Assembly (NCBI GenBank): GCA_029063085.1
Contig: JAIDOW010000073.1
Span: 58,233-122,232 of the forward strand
DNA: 64,000 bases
From: Lachnospiraceae bacterium
Lineage (GTDB): Bacteria; Bacillota; Clostridia; Lachnospirales; Lachnospiraceae
Direction: 5' to 3'
Part shown: one piece after another, positions 19,086 to 27,026 of the stretch
How positions within the stretch are numbered: the first letter of the stretch is position 1
Layout of the letters: every line of letters starts with the position of its first letter
Position numbers and translations under genes: made by a program
The notes under the pieces: model-generated
Seen by the model: only the letters and a program-made list of their open reading frames with translations
What the model was told of the DNA's origin: nothing
Database searches by the model: none

Positions 19086-19330
19086 AATCATCTCTCCTTT
19101 ACTTATATAAATATTTTTATTAAAACTGTTGTGGTCAACAACAGGTTTAACCGTAATACCTCGCAATGCCATCTCAACTCTGCATTGCTATCACCATATG
19201 TCATTACTTTCATTCGCAATGCCACCTCAGCTCCGCCTCGCTGTGGCTGTCGCCATATGTCAAGGTATATCAAGACACCCGCTTACAAGCAAGCTTGACG
19301 CAGATATCTTGATATACCTTGACGCATTGC
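19086..19330 (-). promoter_or_regulatory. structured 5' leader of pilA with inverted and direct repeats
   Basis: The pilC-pilA gap contains a perfect 17-bp inverted repeat (arms 19259-19275 and 19307-19323, core AAGGTATATCAAG). It is enclosed by GCAATGC/GCATTGC arms at 19215-19221 and 19324-19330. There are also two diverged copies of a unit of about 45 bp (19162-19203 and 19215-19262), each able to form a hairpin, closed by GCAATGC/GCATTGC in one and GCCAC/GTGGC in the other. No open frame of value lies here apart from the extension of pilA. It does not match the c-di-GMP riboswitch consensus as I know it. A promoter-like TTGACC at about 19131-19136 (minus strand) lacks a convincing -10. Confidence 0.6.
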
Positions 19331-19339
19331 TCGTAGTTG

Positions 19340-20551
19340 TTACATATTGTCAATACCTTCGTACATACTGAGGATTGGACCGTATACAGCGGCAACAATC
19401 ATGCCTACAATTCCGGCCATAACCACCATGGTAAGAGGCTCCATCGCCTGTGTCAGGGACTCTGTCGCCAAATCCACTTCCCTGTCATAAAGATCAGCAA
19501 CCTTTTCCATCATGTCTTCAATATTACCAGTCTCTTCGCCAATCTTAACCATCTGTACCAGCATGGTAGGGAAAACTTCCATATCCTTAAGAGGTTTTGA
19601 AAGCGGAAGACCTTTCGCCACCTGAGCCTTGGTATTCATCAGACCATCGCGGAATATCTTATTCCCCATCATTTTAGCAACCTGTTCAATGGAATCCAAC
19701 ATTGGGATACCGGCCGCCATTAATGTACTCAAGGTTCTTGCAAATCTGGCAGAATTAGACTTTATAACCAAATCACTAAAAATCGGAGCATTAATCGCTG
19801 CCTTAGCAAACAACATCTCACCATACGGAGTTGATACAAATGCCTTAACTCCAATCACGATAACTGCAACGATAGCAATCAGGATATACCATTTATGTAA
19901 CACAAAATCACTGCCCGCCATCATGATTCGGGTAGCAAGCGGCAATTGGGTTCCCATATCAGCAAACATTTCCACAAAATTCGGAATAACCGCTATCATA
20001 ACAACGATAACCACCAGCACAGCCACAATCATAACCATAATTGGATAAGTCAAAGCCCCTTTAATCTTACCCTTCAATGCATCATCCTTCTCAAAATGAA
20101 TAGATAATCGTTCAAAAGCAACTTCCATACTACCTGAAGCCTCACCAGCCGAAGTCATATTAATCATAATTGGTGGAAAGATTTCCGGATTCAAACGCAT
20201 CGCATCCGAAAAGGTCCCTCCCTTTTCCACATATATCTTCGCTTCAATCAGTGCATTCTTAAGCGTCTTGTTATCCATCTGTTCCGAAAGCATATCCAGT
20301 GCTGTAATTACAGTTACACCGGCATTCAATATACTTACCATCTGCTTACAAAGAATTGATAAATCCCGGCTCTTAACCTTCTTCTTGCCAAGACTGAATC
20401 CCTTGCCACCCTCTCCGGCATCCTTAATCTCTGTAACAGAAAGTCCTTCACTTTTCAGTTTTTCCAAAGCTTTATCGTGGTCTGCTGCATCAATGGTACC
20501 TTTCCTTGGCTTACCACTCTTATCAACCGCCTTATAATTAAATTGTGCCAT
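19340..20551 (-). CDS. pilC: type IV pilus inner-membrane platform protein PilC (GspF family)
   Basis: 403 residues, the usual length. It has the N-terminal GspF motif (FNYKAVDKSGKPRKGTIDAADHDKALEKL), then two repeated cytoplasmic helical domains with FARTLSTLMAAGIPML and FPTMLVQMVKIGEETGNIEDMM, and three hydrophobic segments. PilC lies in the membrane and couples the PilB/PilT motors to pilin extraction and insertion. GGAGGAGA precedes the ATG. A promoter candidate lies in the AT-rich gap upstream, so pilC onward may be transcribed separately from pilB-pilT. Confidence 0.95.
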   Translation of the reverse strand: MAQFNYKAVDKSGKPRKGTIDAADHDKALEKLKSEGLSVTEIKDAGEGGKGFSLGKKKVKSRDLSILCKQMVSILNAGVTVITALDMLSEQMDNKTLKNALIEAKIYVEKGGTFSDAMRLNPEIFPPIMINMTSAGEASGSMEVAFERLSIHFEKDDALKGKIKGALTYPIMVMIVAVLVVIVVMIAVIPNFVEMFADMGTQLPLATRIMMAGSDFVLHKWYILIAIVAVIVIGVKAFVSTPYGEMLFAKAAINAPIFSDLVIKSNSARFARTLSTLMAAGIPMLDSIEQVAKMMGNKIFRDGLMNTKAQVAKGLPLSKPLKDMEVFPTMLVQMVKIGEETGNIEDMMEKVADLYDREVDLATESLTQAMEPLTMVVMAGIVGMIVAAVYGPILSMYEGIDNM

Positions 20552-20643
20552 TGCATCTCCTCCGCCATTCTTTCCTTATTCATATCTTAGTTTCATCAAA
20601 ATAATTCTGAACAAAATATGAACAATTTATTAACAATTATTTC

Positions 20644-20672
20644 TGAATATAATGATACTCTATCTTTGTCAA
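20644..20672 (-). promoter_or_regulatory. candidate sigma-A promoter upstream of pilC
   Basis: In the 175-bp AT-rich gap between pilT and pilC the minus strand has a perfect TTGACA, a 17-bp spacer and TATTCA, a weak -10. It would allow pilC, pilA and the later genes to be expressed independently of pilB-pilT. Confidence 0.45.
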
Positions 20673-20726
20673 AATTGCAATATTTTTTTGCTGGAAATCA
20701 AAAATATTATAAATTTTAAACAAAAT

Positions 20727-21779
20727 TTACATTTTTTTCTTCAATGCTGCCTGATCCTTTGCATAAATTAGTGCATTTTCACGACTGATTGCCCCTTCTC
20801 TGTACAACTCATACAAATGATCATCCAAGGTAATCATGCCCATCTGACGGCTGGTCTGAATGGTTGACTGAATCTGATGTACTTTCGCTTCACGAATCAG
20901 ACTTCGAATTGCCGGACTTCCAAACATAACCTCAAAAGCCGCTACACGTCCTCTCCCATCTTCTGCCGGAACCAGAGCCTGTGAAATTACACCTTCCAGA
21001 ATCATGGCAAGCTGCACACGAGTCTGCTGCTGCTGATGGGTTGGAAATACGTCAATAATACGGTCGATAGTACTTGCCGCACCAATTGTATGCAGAGTAG
21101 AAAAAACCAAATGTCCGGTCTCAGCTGCTGTAATGGCCGTAGAAATAGTTTCCAGATCACGCATCTCTCCTAGCAGAATAATATCCGGGTCTTCACGAAG
21201 TGCCGCCCTAAGTGCATTTCCATAACTTAAGGTATCCATTCCAACTTCACGCTGGTTTACAACAGATTTCTTATGATGATGTACATACTCAATCGGGTCC
21301 TCCAATGTAATGATATGATCCGTCAGATTCTCATTTGCTTTATTAATAATAGATGCCAGTGTAGTTGATTTGCCGGAACCTGTCGGTCCTGTTACAAGAA
21401 CCAGTCCTCTCTTTTTCTTATATAACTCTACAACCTCTGTAGGAATTCCAAGCTGATCCGGTCTTGGAATTATCGTCTCTACCCGTCGGTAAGCAGCAGC
21501 CATATTTCCCCTATCCATATACACATTTACACGGAATCGTCCAGTTTCGTCAGAATCATAAGAAAAATCGACCTCTCCCCGTTCCTTCAAAATCTGTTTG
21601 TGACGCTCGTGCATTGTCGATCCGATCATCTCTGCCGCATCTGCCGGCTCCAACGGCGGACACTCCACTTCAATCAATTTACCGTTAATTCGAAGTTTCG
21701 GCGGAATACCTACCGCAATATGTACATCGGAAGCCTTCTGCTCAACCGAAAAAGTCAATAATTCTTTGATATCAATCAT
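20727..21779 (-). CDS. pilT: pilus retraction ATPase PilT
   Basis: 350 residues, typical of PilT. Walker A is GPTGSGKSTT (about 131), the Asp box and Walker B are in REDPDIILLGEMRD, the His box is TGHLVFSTLHT, and the PilT-specific AIRSLIREAKVHQIQS motif is present near the C-terminus. The hexameric ATPase depolymerises the pilus. Its presence argues for a retractile pilus (twitching or DNA uptake) rather than a pseudopilus. It lies 75 bp after pilB; AAAGGGGAAG precedes the ATG. Confidence 0.95.
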   Translation of the reverse strand: MIDIKELLTFSVEQKASDVHIAVGIPPKLRINGKLIEVECPPLEPADAAEMIGSTMHERHKQILKERGEVDFSYDSDETGRFRVNVYMDRGNMAAAYRRVETIIPRPDQLGIPTEVVELYKKKRGLVLVTGPTGSGKSTTLASIINKANENLTDHIITLEDPIEYVHHHKKSVVNQREVGMDTLSYGNALRAALREDPDIILLGEMRDLETISTAITAAETGHLVFSTLHTIGAASTIDRIIDVFPTHQQQQTRVQLAMILEGVISQALVPAEDGRGRVAAFEVMFGSPAIRSLIREAKVHQIQSTIQTSRQMGMITLDDHLYELYREGAISRENALIYAKDQAALKKKM

Positions 21780-21854
21780 GTTTCTTCCCCTTTCATTTCT
21801 CCGTTTTCTTTATAAAGTACTGAACCAGACACCGGACAGCCTTAAGAACAAATT

Positions 21855-23573
21855 CTAATATTCATCTCCGGCTTCATATACAATCTTACGCATCTCTGAA
21901 ATTGATGTGATTCCGTTCAACACATGCTGTGAACAGCTGAGTTTCAAGGTCATCATACCTTCCTTCAAAGCCTGTTTTTCAATCTCATTTGCCGGAGCAT
22001 TCGTAGCAATTACCTGCTGCAGACTTCTAGTAACCGTCATCATCTCGTATACACCGATTCGTCCAGAAAAACCTGTATCATTACAAAGCGGACATCCATT
22101 CGGTTCATATACCACCACATCCTCATCCTGATCTGGTACATTCAAAAGTCTTTTTTCATGCTCTTCAGCATACCTTGGCTGCTTGCAGGTACAAAGTCTT
22201 CTAACCAGACGCTGTGCGATAACTCCCACCAGTGCATCACCTGCCGTATATGGCTCAATTCCCATATCGATCAGACGGGTTACCGTAGATGCTGCCGAAT
22301 TCGTATGCAGGGTAGACACAACCAAGTGTCCTGTAATAGCCGCCTTAACCGCAATATCCGCCGTCTCGCCGTCTCGAATCTCACCGATCATGATAATATC
22401 CGGATCCTGACGCAAGATAGAACGAAGTGCCGCCGCAAACGTCATGTCTGCCTTTTCATTTACCTGACACTGATTAATTCCGTCAATATTTGCCTCCACC
22501 GGATCTTCTACCGTGATAATATTAACACCTTCTGTATTCAGTTCACTCAGTGCCGTATACAGAGTCGTTGATTTACCGGAACCTGTCGGTCCCGTAACCA
22601 GAATGATTCCATGTGGATTACTGAGGATACCATCAAACACCTTCTCCTCCTCTGCACTGAAACCAAGTCCAGACTTCGGTCTCGTCAGACCGTCCTTGGA
22701 AGTAAGACGCATAACCGTCTTCTCTCCATATACTGTCGGAAGCATGGACACACGGATATCAAACTCTTTTCTGTCTACCATAATGGAGATACGTCCATCC
22801 TGCGGCTTACGCTTTTCAGCAATATCCATTCCACCCATAATCTTTAATCTGGCACTGATACCGGAAAGTAATGAATAATCGTAGGACATGACTTGCTTTA
22901 ACACACCGTCAATACGATATCTGACACGCACGGAAGACTCTAACGGTTCGATATGAATATCGGAAGCCCTCTGTCTTACACCGCCTTCCAGAATCTGCTT
23001 TACCAGTAATACAATAGGGGAATTCTCAATATCCGCATTGTATTCATCCTCTTCTGCCTGTGACAGCATATCCTGCTCCCGTTCCTTTCGGTATGCTTCC
23101 GCTGCCTCCATAGCCTGATGATTGCCGTAATATTTGCCGATGGTTTCCGTAACATCATCTTCCATGGCAAACAAAGTCTCTATCTGTGCTCCCGTAATGA
23201 TTCCCAGATCATCCACCGCAATGATATCCATCGGATCTGCCATCGCCACACGAAGGACATTGGGATTATTCTCGTCATACCCTAACGGTATTACCTTATA
23301 TTTCATAACAACATCTTCCGGAATCAGCCTCAAGACATCATCATCAAATTTACATCCCTTTAATTCTATATATTCCACACCCAGCTGTTGGGTCAATGTT
23401 GCAACTAACAATTCCCGGCTGATGAAGCCCTCTTCCAAAAGAGTCTGACCTAATTTCTGACCCTTTTCCTTTTGAAGTGCTAATGCCTGCTGTAATTCTT
23501 CATCAGTGATTGCACCTGCCGCAACAAGCAAATCTCCCATTCTAATTTTTTTTCTTCCTACTCCAATACGCAT
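21855..23573 (-). CDS. pilB: pilus assembly ATPase PilB (GspE family)
   Basis: 572 residues. An MshEN/GspE N-terminal domain (about 10-155; MGDLLVAAGAITDEELQQAL, LRVAMADPMD) precedes the ATPase core. Walker A GPTGSGKSTTLY is near residue 330, Walker B is RQDPDIIMIGEIRD, and the His box is GHLVVSTLHTNSA. The tetracysteine zinc site of assembly ATPases is present (CTCKQP and CPLCNDTGFSGR). MshEN domains often bind c-di-GMP, so the motor may respond to that signal; this is inference. The start is the ATG at 23573, correctly spaced from GAGGAG; the track's TTG at 23579 is too close. Confidence 0.95.
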   Translation of the reverse strand: MRIGVGRKKIRMGDLLVAAGAITDEELQQALALQKEKGQKLGQTLLEEGFISRELLVATLTQQLGVEYIELKGCKFDDDVLRLIPEDVVMKYKVIPLGYDENNPNVLRVAMADPMDIIAVDDLGIITGAQIETLFAMEDDVTETIGKYYGNHQAMEAAEAYRKEREQDMLSQAEEDEYNADIENSPIVLLVKQILEGGVRQRASDIHIEPLESSVRVRYRIDGVLKQVMSYDYSLLSGISARLKIMGGMDIAEKRKPQDGRISIMVDRKEFDIRVSMLPTVYGEKTVMRLTSKDGLTRPKSGLGFSAEEEKVFDGILSNPHGIILVTGPTGSGKSTTLYTALSELNTEGVNIITVEDPVEANIDGINQCQVNEKADMTFAAALRSILRQDPDIIMIGEIRDGETADIAVKAAITGHLVVSTLHTNSAASTVTRLIDMGIEPYTAGDALVGVIAQRLVRRLCTCKQPRYAEEHEKRLLNVPDQDEDVVVYEPNGCPLCNDTGFSGRIGVYEMMTVTRSLQQVIATNAPANEIEKQALKEGMMTLKLSCSQHVLNGITSISEMRKIVYEAGDEY

Positions 23574-23606
23574 ACACAAGACTCCTCACAAATTTTAATT
23601 ATTATT

Positions 23607-23615
23607 ATTGTACCA
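23607..23615 (-). promoter_or_regulatory. extended -10 promoter for the pilB-led operon
   Basis: On the minus strand TGGTACAAT is an extended -10 element (TG, one base, TACAAT) lying about 33 bp before the pilB start. The -35 region is a poor T-rich run. It drives leftward into pilB, opposite to sigK. Confidence 0.6.
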
Positions 23616-23736
23616 CATTACCAAAAAAAAAGAAACAACAAATGTATTTTTGTGGATTTGCATAAAAGGTTTTGTGGAAAAGCACTTTTTCATGCTTTTC
23701 TCATAGAATAATGAAAAGCCCTTTAAGGTGACTCCT

Positions 23737-24369
23737 ATGCAGACATTCAAACAGCCTTTATCAAAGGAATCTGAACTTTACTATCTGAAACAGAGCAGAG
23801 CTGGGGACTTAGAGGCAAGAAATATATTAGTAGAATATAATTTAAGACTCGTGGCACATATCGTAAAAAAATATAATAATTTCGAACGGGATACCGATGA
23901 TCTGATCTCCATTGGCACGATCGGACTGATCAAAGCGATCAATACTTACGATATAGAAAAAGGCAATCGGCTGGTCACTTATGCCTCCCGCTGTATCGAA
24001 AACGAACTGCTGATGATGCTGCGCCAGGAACGGAAATGTTCCCGGGAATTCTCACTGTACGAACCGATCGGCACCGACAAGGAAGGTAATGAGATCAATC
24101 TCCTTGACATCGTGGAATATGAGGGAACCGACATTACCGACCACATTATACTGGAGGATAATATAAAACAGCTTTACCACGCCATCGCCTCACAGCTAGA
24201 CGGCAGGGAACTCAAAGTACTGACACTCCGATACGGTCTGTTTAATAGCCATCCCCTTACCCAGCGAGAGGTTGCCTCGAAATTAAACATCTCCCGTTCC
24301 TATGTCTCCCGAATCGAGAAAAAAGCTCTGTCCAAGCTGCGCAGATCATTTGACGGCTTTCCTGCGTAA
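23737..24369 (+). CDS. sigK: RNA polymerase sigma factor of the SigK type (sporulation)
   Basis: 210 residues from the ATG at 23737, preceded by AAGGTGA; the track starts at an upstream GTG. Region 2 has NLRLVAHIVKKYNN, DLISIGTIGLIKAINTYD and TYASRCIENELLM; between regions 2 and 4 lies EPIGTDKEGNEINLLDIVE; region 4 has REVASKLNISRSYVSRIEKKALSKL. These match SigK closely. Unlike the Bacillus protein there is no hydrophobic pro-sequence, and the gene is intact, with no skin-type interruption. It should direct late mother-cell gene expression. A CATAGAAT resembling a SigE -10 lies about 35 bp upstream with no clear -35. The 3' end overlaps the convergent trhP by 24 bp. Confidence 0.88.
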   Translation: MQTFKQPLSKESELYYLKQSRAGDLEARNILVEYNLRLVAHIVKKYNNFERDTDDLISIGTIGLIKAINTYDIEKGNRLVTYASRCIENELLMMLRQERKCSREFSLYEPIGTDKEGNEINLLDIVEYEGTDITDHIILEDNIKQLYHAIASQLDGRELKVLTLRYGLFNSHPLTQREVASKLNISRSYVSRIEKKALSKLRRSFDGFPA

Positions 24370-25575
24370 AACAGTTCCGCAGGGAAGGACCATACCCAGA
24401 TCAACAGCAAGGGCCTCTTTGGGATGAGGTGCACTCTCCACAGATTCCATTTTTTCATTCAAAATAGCTCTTACCGTAAGCATCTCATTCCTTCCATCAA
24501 AAAGCATAGCCTCAATACATTCGCCGACACTGAATTTGTTACGCTGCATAAAATAAAGAAGCCCCTTTTCATCAGTCTTCTCTACCGTTCCAATGTACGT
24601 GTAATCCTTTACATACTCATTGCTGTCATATACCTGGGAATCCGAATCGGTTTTTCCAAAGTAAAATCCGGTGGTAAACTGTCTGTAAGTGCATTTTCCA
24701 ATCTCTTCCCTGTAATAAGAAAGATTACTCCTATATAATTCCGGATCTCTGTTAAAATCATCAATCGCTTTCCGATATGTTCTGGCCACTGTAGCAACAT
24801 ACAAAGCCGTTTTCATCCGCCCTTCAATCTTAAAACTATCTATTCCCGCATCCATCAGTTCCGGAATATATTCGATCATACATAAATCCTTGGAATTAAA
24901 TATATATGTTCCTCTCTCATCCTCTTCTACCGGAAAATACTCCCCCGGTCTTTTTTCCTCCATCACACTGTATTTCCACCTACAGGGATGCGTACAGGCC
25001 CCCTGATTTGCATCCCGTCCTGTCAGAAAATGGCTGAGCAGACACCTTCCTGAATAAGAGATACACATGGCACCATGCACAAAGCTTTCAATCTCCATCT
25101 CCTCTGGAATATGCTGTCTGATTTCCTTAATCTCCTTTAAGGACAACTCTCTGGCAGATACCACTCTGGATGCCCCTAACTCATACCAGAACCGGTAAAT
25201 CCCATAATTTGTATTATTGGCCTGGGTACTGACATGTAAATCCACCTCCGGCAGAATTTCCTTCGCCAACATAAAAACGGCAGGGTCTGAAATAATCAGT
25301 GCATCAATCCCAACGGGCTTCAGCTGTTCAAAATAAGCACGGACTCCTTCCAAGTCTTCATTATGGGCAAAAATATTAGCAGTAACATATAACCTGACAT
25401 TTCTTTCATGACAATACACTGCCGCTTTTGCCATCTCCTCAATTGTAAAATTATGTGCCTTTGCCCGGAGTCCAAAGGACTCACCACCAATATATACGGC
25501 ATCCGCGCCATAATCCACAGCAACCTTCAAAACCTCCGGACTGCCTGCCGGGATCAACAATTCACTCTTTCTCAT
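24346..25575 (-). CDS. trhP: U32 family protein, tRNA 5-hydroxyuridine synthesis (TrhP-like)
   Basis: 409 residues from the ATG at 25575 (GATGGTGA upstream); the track start adds nine residues. The chain begins KSELLIPAGSPEVLK and carries the U32 signature (ESFVHGAMCISYSGRCLLSH) and the cysteines CTHPCRW, with FNSKDLCMIEYIPEL further on. U32 proteins of this group insert the oxygen of 5-hydroxyuridine at position 34 of tRNA using prephenate and an iron-sulphur site. It is separated by only 50 bp from trmR, whose product methylates that hydroxyl, which supports the assignment. The C-terminus is antisense to the end of sigK. Confidence 0.88.
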   Translation of the reverse strand: MRKSELLIPAGSPEVLKVAVDYGADAVYIGGESFGLRAKAHNFTIEEMAKAAVYCHERNVRLYVTANIFAHNEDLEGVRAYFEQLKPVGIDALIISDPAVFMLAKEILPEVDLHVSTQANNTNYGIYRFWYELGASRVVSARELSLKEIKEIRQHIPEEMEIESFVHGAMCISYSGRCLLSHFLTGRDANQGACTHPCRWKYSVMEEKRPGEYFPVEEDERGTYIFNSKDLCMIEYIPELMDAGIDSFKIEGRMKTALYVATVARTYRKAIDDFNRDPELYRSNLSYYREEIGKCTYRQFTTGFYFGKTDSDSQVYDSNEYVKDYTYIGTVEKTDEKGLLYFMQRNKFSVGECIEAMLFDGRNEMLTVRAILNEKMESVESAPHPKEALAVDLGMVLPCGTVLRRKAVK

Positions 25576-25625
25576 TTTATTCACCATCTTATACAATTGC
25601 AATTATACTATTTTCCATTGGTATA

Positions 25626-26267
25626 CTACCGTTTCACCGACAATGCGACTCCATCTCCCAGCGGAATAATGGAAGTATCAAGCCTTTCGTGATTTTTAAG
25701 GGTATATAGATACTCCCTCATCCTGGTATGAATCGTCCGATTTCTGCGATTCACCACATATTTCGAATCCAACACTTCTCCATCCTGTAATACATTGTCT
25801 GATATCAGGACGCCTCCCGCTTCCAATAACCTTATAACATCCGGCAGAAAATGAATGTACTGCCCCTTTGCTGCATCCATGAAAACAAAATCAAAGGAGC
25901 CCTGCAGCTCCTTTAAAATATCTGCTGCATCCCCTTCCAAAAGAACAATACGATCTTCCACTCCAGCCCTTTTAAAGTTCTCCTTCGCCCTCTCAATACG
26001 AGGCTTCCACTTTTCGATAGTTGTGATACATCCTTCTTCGGGAAGAAACCGGCTCATATAAATAGCCGAAAACCCTACCGCCGTGCCCACCTCTAATACT
26101 CTCACAGGCTTTTTTATCAAAAGCATCGTTTTGATCCATTCTTTAGTTTCCTTCCTGATGATCGGAACTTCCTCACGCAGTGCTTCCAGTTCAATGTCCC
26201 TTAATATCCCTTCATCATCCGGATTCATAGAGTTAATAAACGAAGTAATCCTTTCCTCCACAATCAT
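25626..26267 (-). CDS. trmR: tRNA 5-hydroxyuridine O-methyltransferase (TrmR/YrrM-like)
   Basis: 213 residues with a class I SAM fold: VLEVGTAVGFSAIYMS is motif I, TTIEKWKPRIERAKENF motif II, and FDFVFMDAAKGQY the Mg-binding catalytic region, as in the O-methyltransferase family 3. Its place directly after an MltG-like gene and before trhP matches yrrL-yrrM-yrrN of Bacillus, where YrrM (TrmR) forms 5-methoxyuridine-34. The ATG at 26267 overlaps the upstream stop (ATGA) and has GCGGGGA in front; the track start is 13 residues earlier and is unlikely. Confidence 0.88.
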   Translation of the reverse strand: MIVEERITSFINSMNPDDEGILRDIELEALREEVPIIRKETKEWIKTMLLIKKPVRVLEVGTAVGFSAIYMSRFLPEEGCITTIEKWKPRIERAKENFKRAGVEDRIVLLEGDAADILKELQGSFDFVFMDAAKGQYIHFLPDVIRLLEAGGVLISDNVLQDGEVLDSKYVVNRRNRTIHTRMREYLYTLKNHERLDTSIIPLGDGVALSVKR

Positions 26268-26650
26268 GACGCATCCCCGCTTTGCAGCCCGCATATCCGC
26301 CGGCATATCTCATCAGGAGTCATTCCCGGTCCCAAAGTATAGGTTCCTGCAACGATCCTGTCATCATATTTTCCAAGATATACTCTTGCCAGAAACTGAT
26401 ATTTGCCTTCCACAATCCCAAAATCATCCAGCAAAGCCGCTATATCCTTCACCTCAGTCCCCGGTTCAATGGTAATGCTTTTCATATCTGCTGAAGCCGC
26501 TATATACGGAATATCTGCAAACACTTTATATGAAAAGCGATACGATAAAACAAACCCTTCTACCAATACAAGAAGAAGTGCTGCATTGATCAGAATCCGG
26601 ATACTCATAAAAAAAATTATACTTGTTACACTTTCCTTATCCTTTAGCAT
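26264..26650 (-). CDS. short MltG/YceG-like membrane protein lacking the catalytic domain
   Basis: 128 residues. One membrane helix (about 13-35) is followed by IEPGTEVKDIAALLDDFGIV, matching the LysM-like part of MltG, and by AGTYTLGPGMTPDEICRRI, which resembles the segment where MltG normally enters its catalytic region. The remaining roughly 200 residues, with the catalytic glutamate of the endolytic murein transglycosylase, are absent. No frameshift remnant can be seen, because trmR starts at once through an ATGA overlap. Position equals Bacillus yrrL. It may be a reduced structural relative rather than an enzyme. Confidence 0.75.
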   Translation of the reverse strand: MLKDKESVTSIIFFMSIRILINAALLLVLVEGFVLSYRFSYKVFADIPYIAASADMKSITIEPGTEVKDIAALLDDFGIVEGKYQFLARVYLGKYDDRIVAGTYTLGPGMTPDEICRRICGLQSGDAS

Positions 26651-26661
26651 ATCGTAATTCT

Positions 26662-27006
26662 CTACTCCATATAACTATAGTCTAACTCCAGTTCCTTTGC
26701 GATAATTTCATATACTTCCGTCATTTTTCTAGAAAAAATCTGTTCTGCTACCAGAAATTCATTCACAGCCGGATTACGCAATACTTTTTCATATTCCAGT
26801 CCGAGATTATGAATTTCCTGATAGCGGTTAATACCGTCATCATAACTTTGCAGCTCATAATTACGTCTGCGGAATGTATTCATCGCCTGATACAGTTCCT
26901 GGTTCTCCATCACCTTTTTCATAGTCTGATGGTAATGGATATACTCCTGGCTTTCTTTTATTACCTGATTCAGTTTATATGCTTCTTCTATCATAATGAC
27001 AGTCAT
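26662..27006 (-). CDS. YlbF/YmcA family protein
   Basis: About 114 residues, almost wholly alpha-helical (EEAYKLNQVIKESQEYIHYHQTM...), matching the YlbF/YmcA family. In Bacillus these proteins form a complex that adjusts RNase Y activity and mRNA processing. Here the gene follows the RNase J gene directly, which fits an RNA-turnover role. The track start at 27081 would overlap rnj by 55 bp; ATGs at 27006 and 26994 follow an AAGGAAG, and which is used is uncertain. Confidence 0.75.
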   Translation of the reverse strand: MTVIMIEEAYKLNQVIKESQEYIHYHQTMKKVMENQELYQAMNTFRRRNYELQSYDDGINRYQEIHNLGLEYEKVLRNPAVNEFLVAEQIFSRKMTEVYEIIAKELELDYSYME

Positions 27007-27026
27007 CTTCCTTTCCGGGCAAAATC

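Noticed and set aside
19086-19172. 29-residue N-terminal extension of PilA in the ORF track
   Set aside because: The ATG at 19085 has a good ribosome-binding site and gives a standard short prepilin leader; the extension is leader sequence.
20675-20725. Terminator after pilT
   Set aside because: Only an A/T-rich imperfect stem is present; too weak to call.
23737-24369. Possible skin-like interruption of sigK
   Set aside because: The frame is complete through regions 2 and 4 with no insertion.
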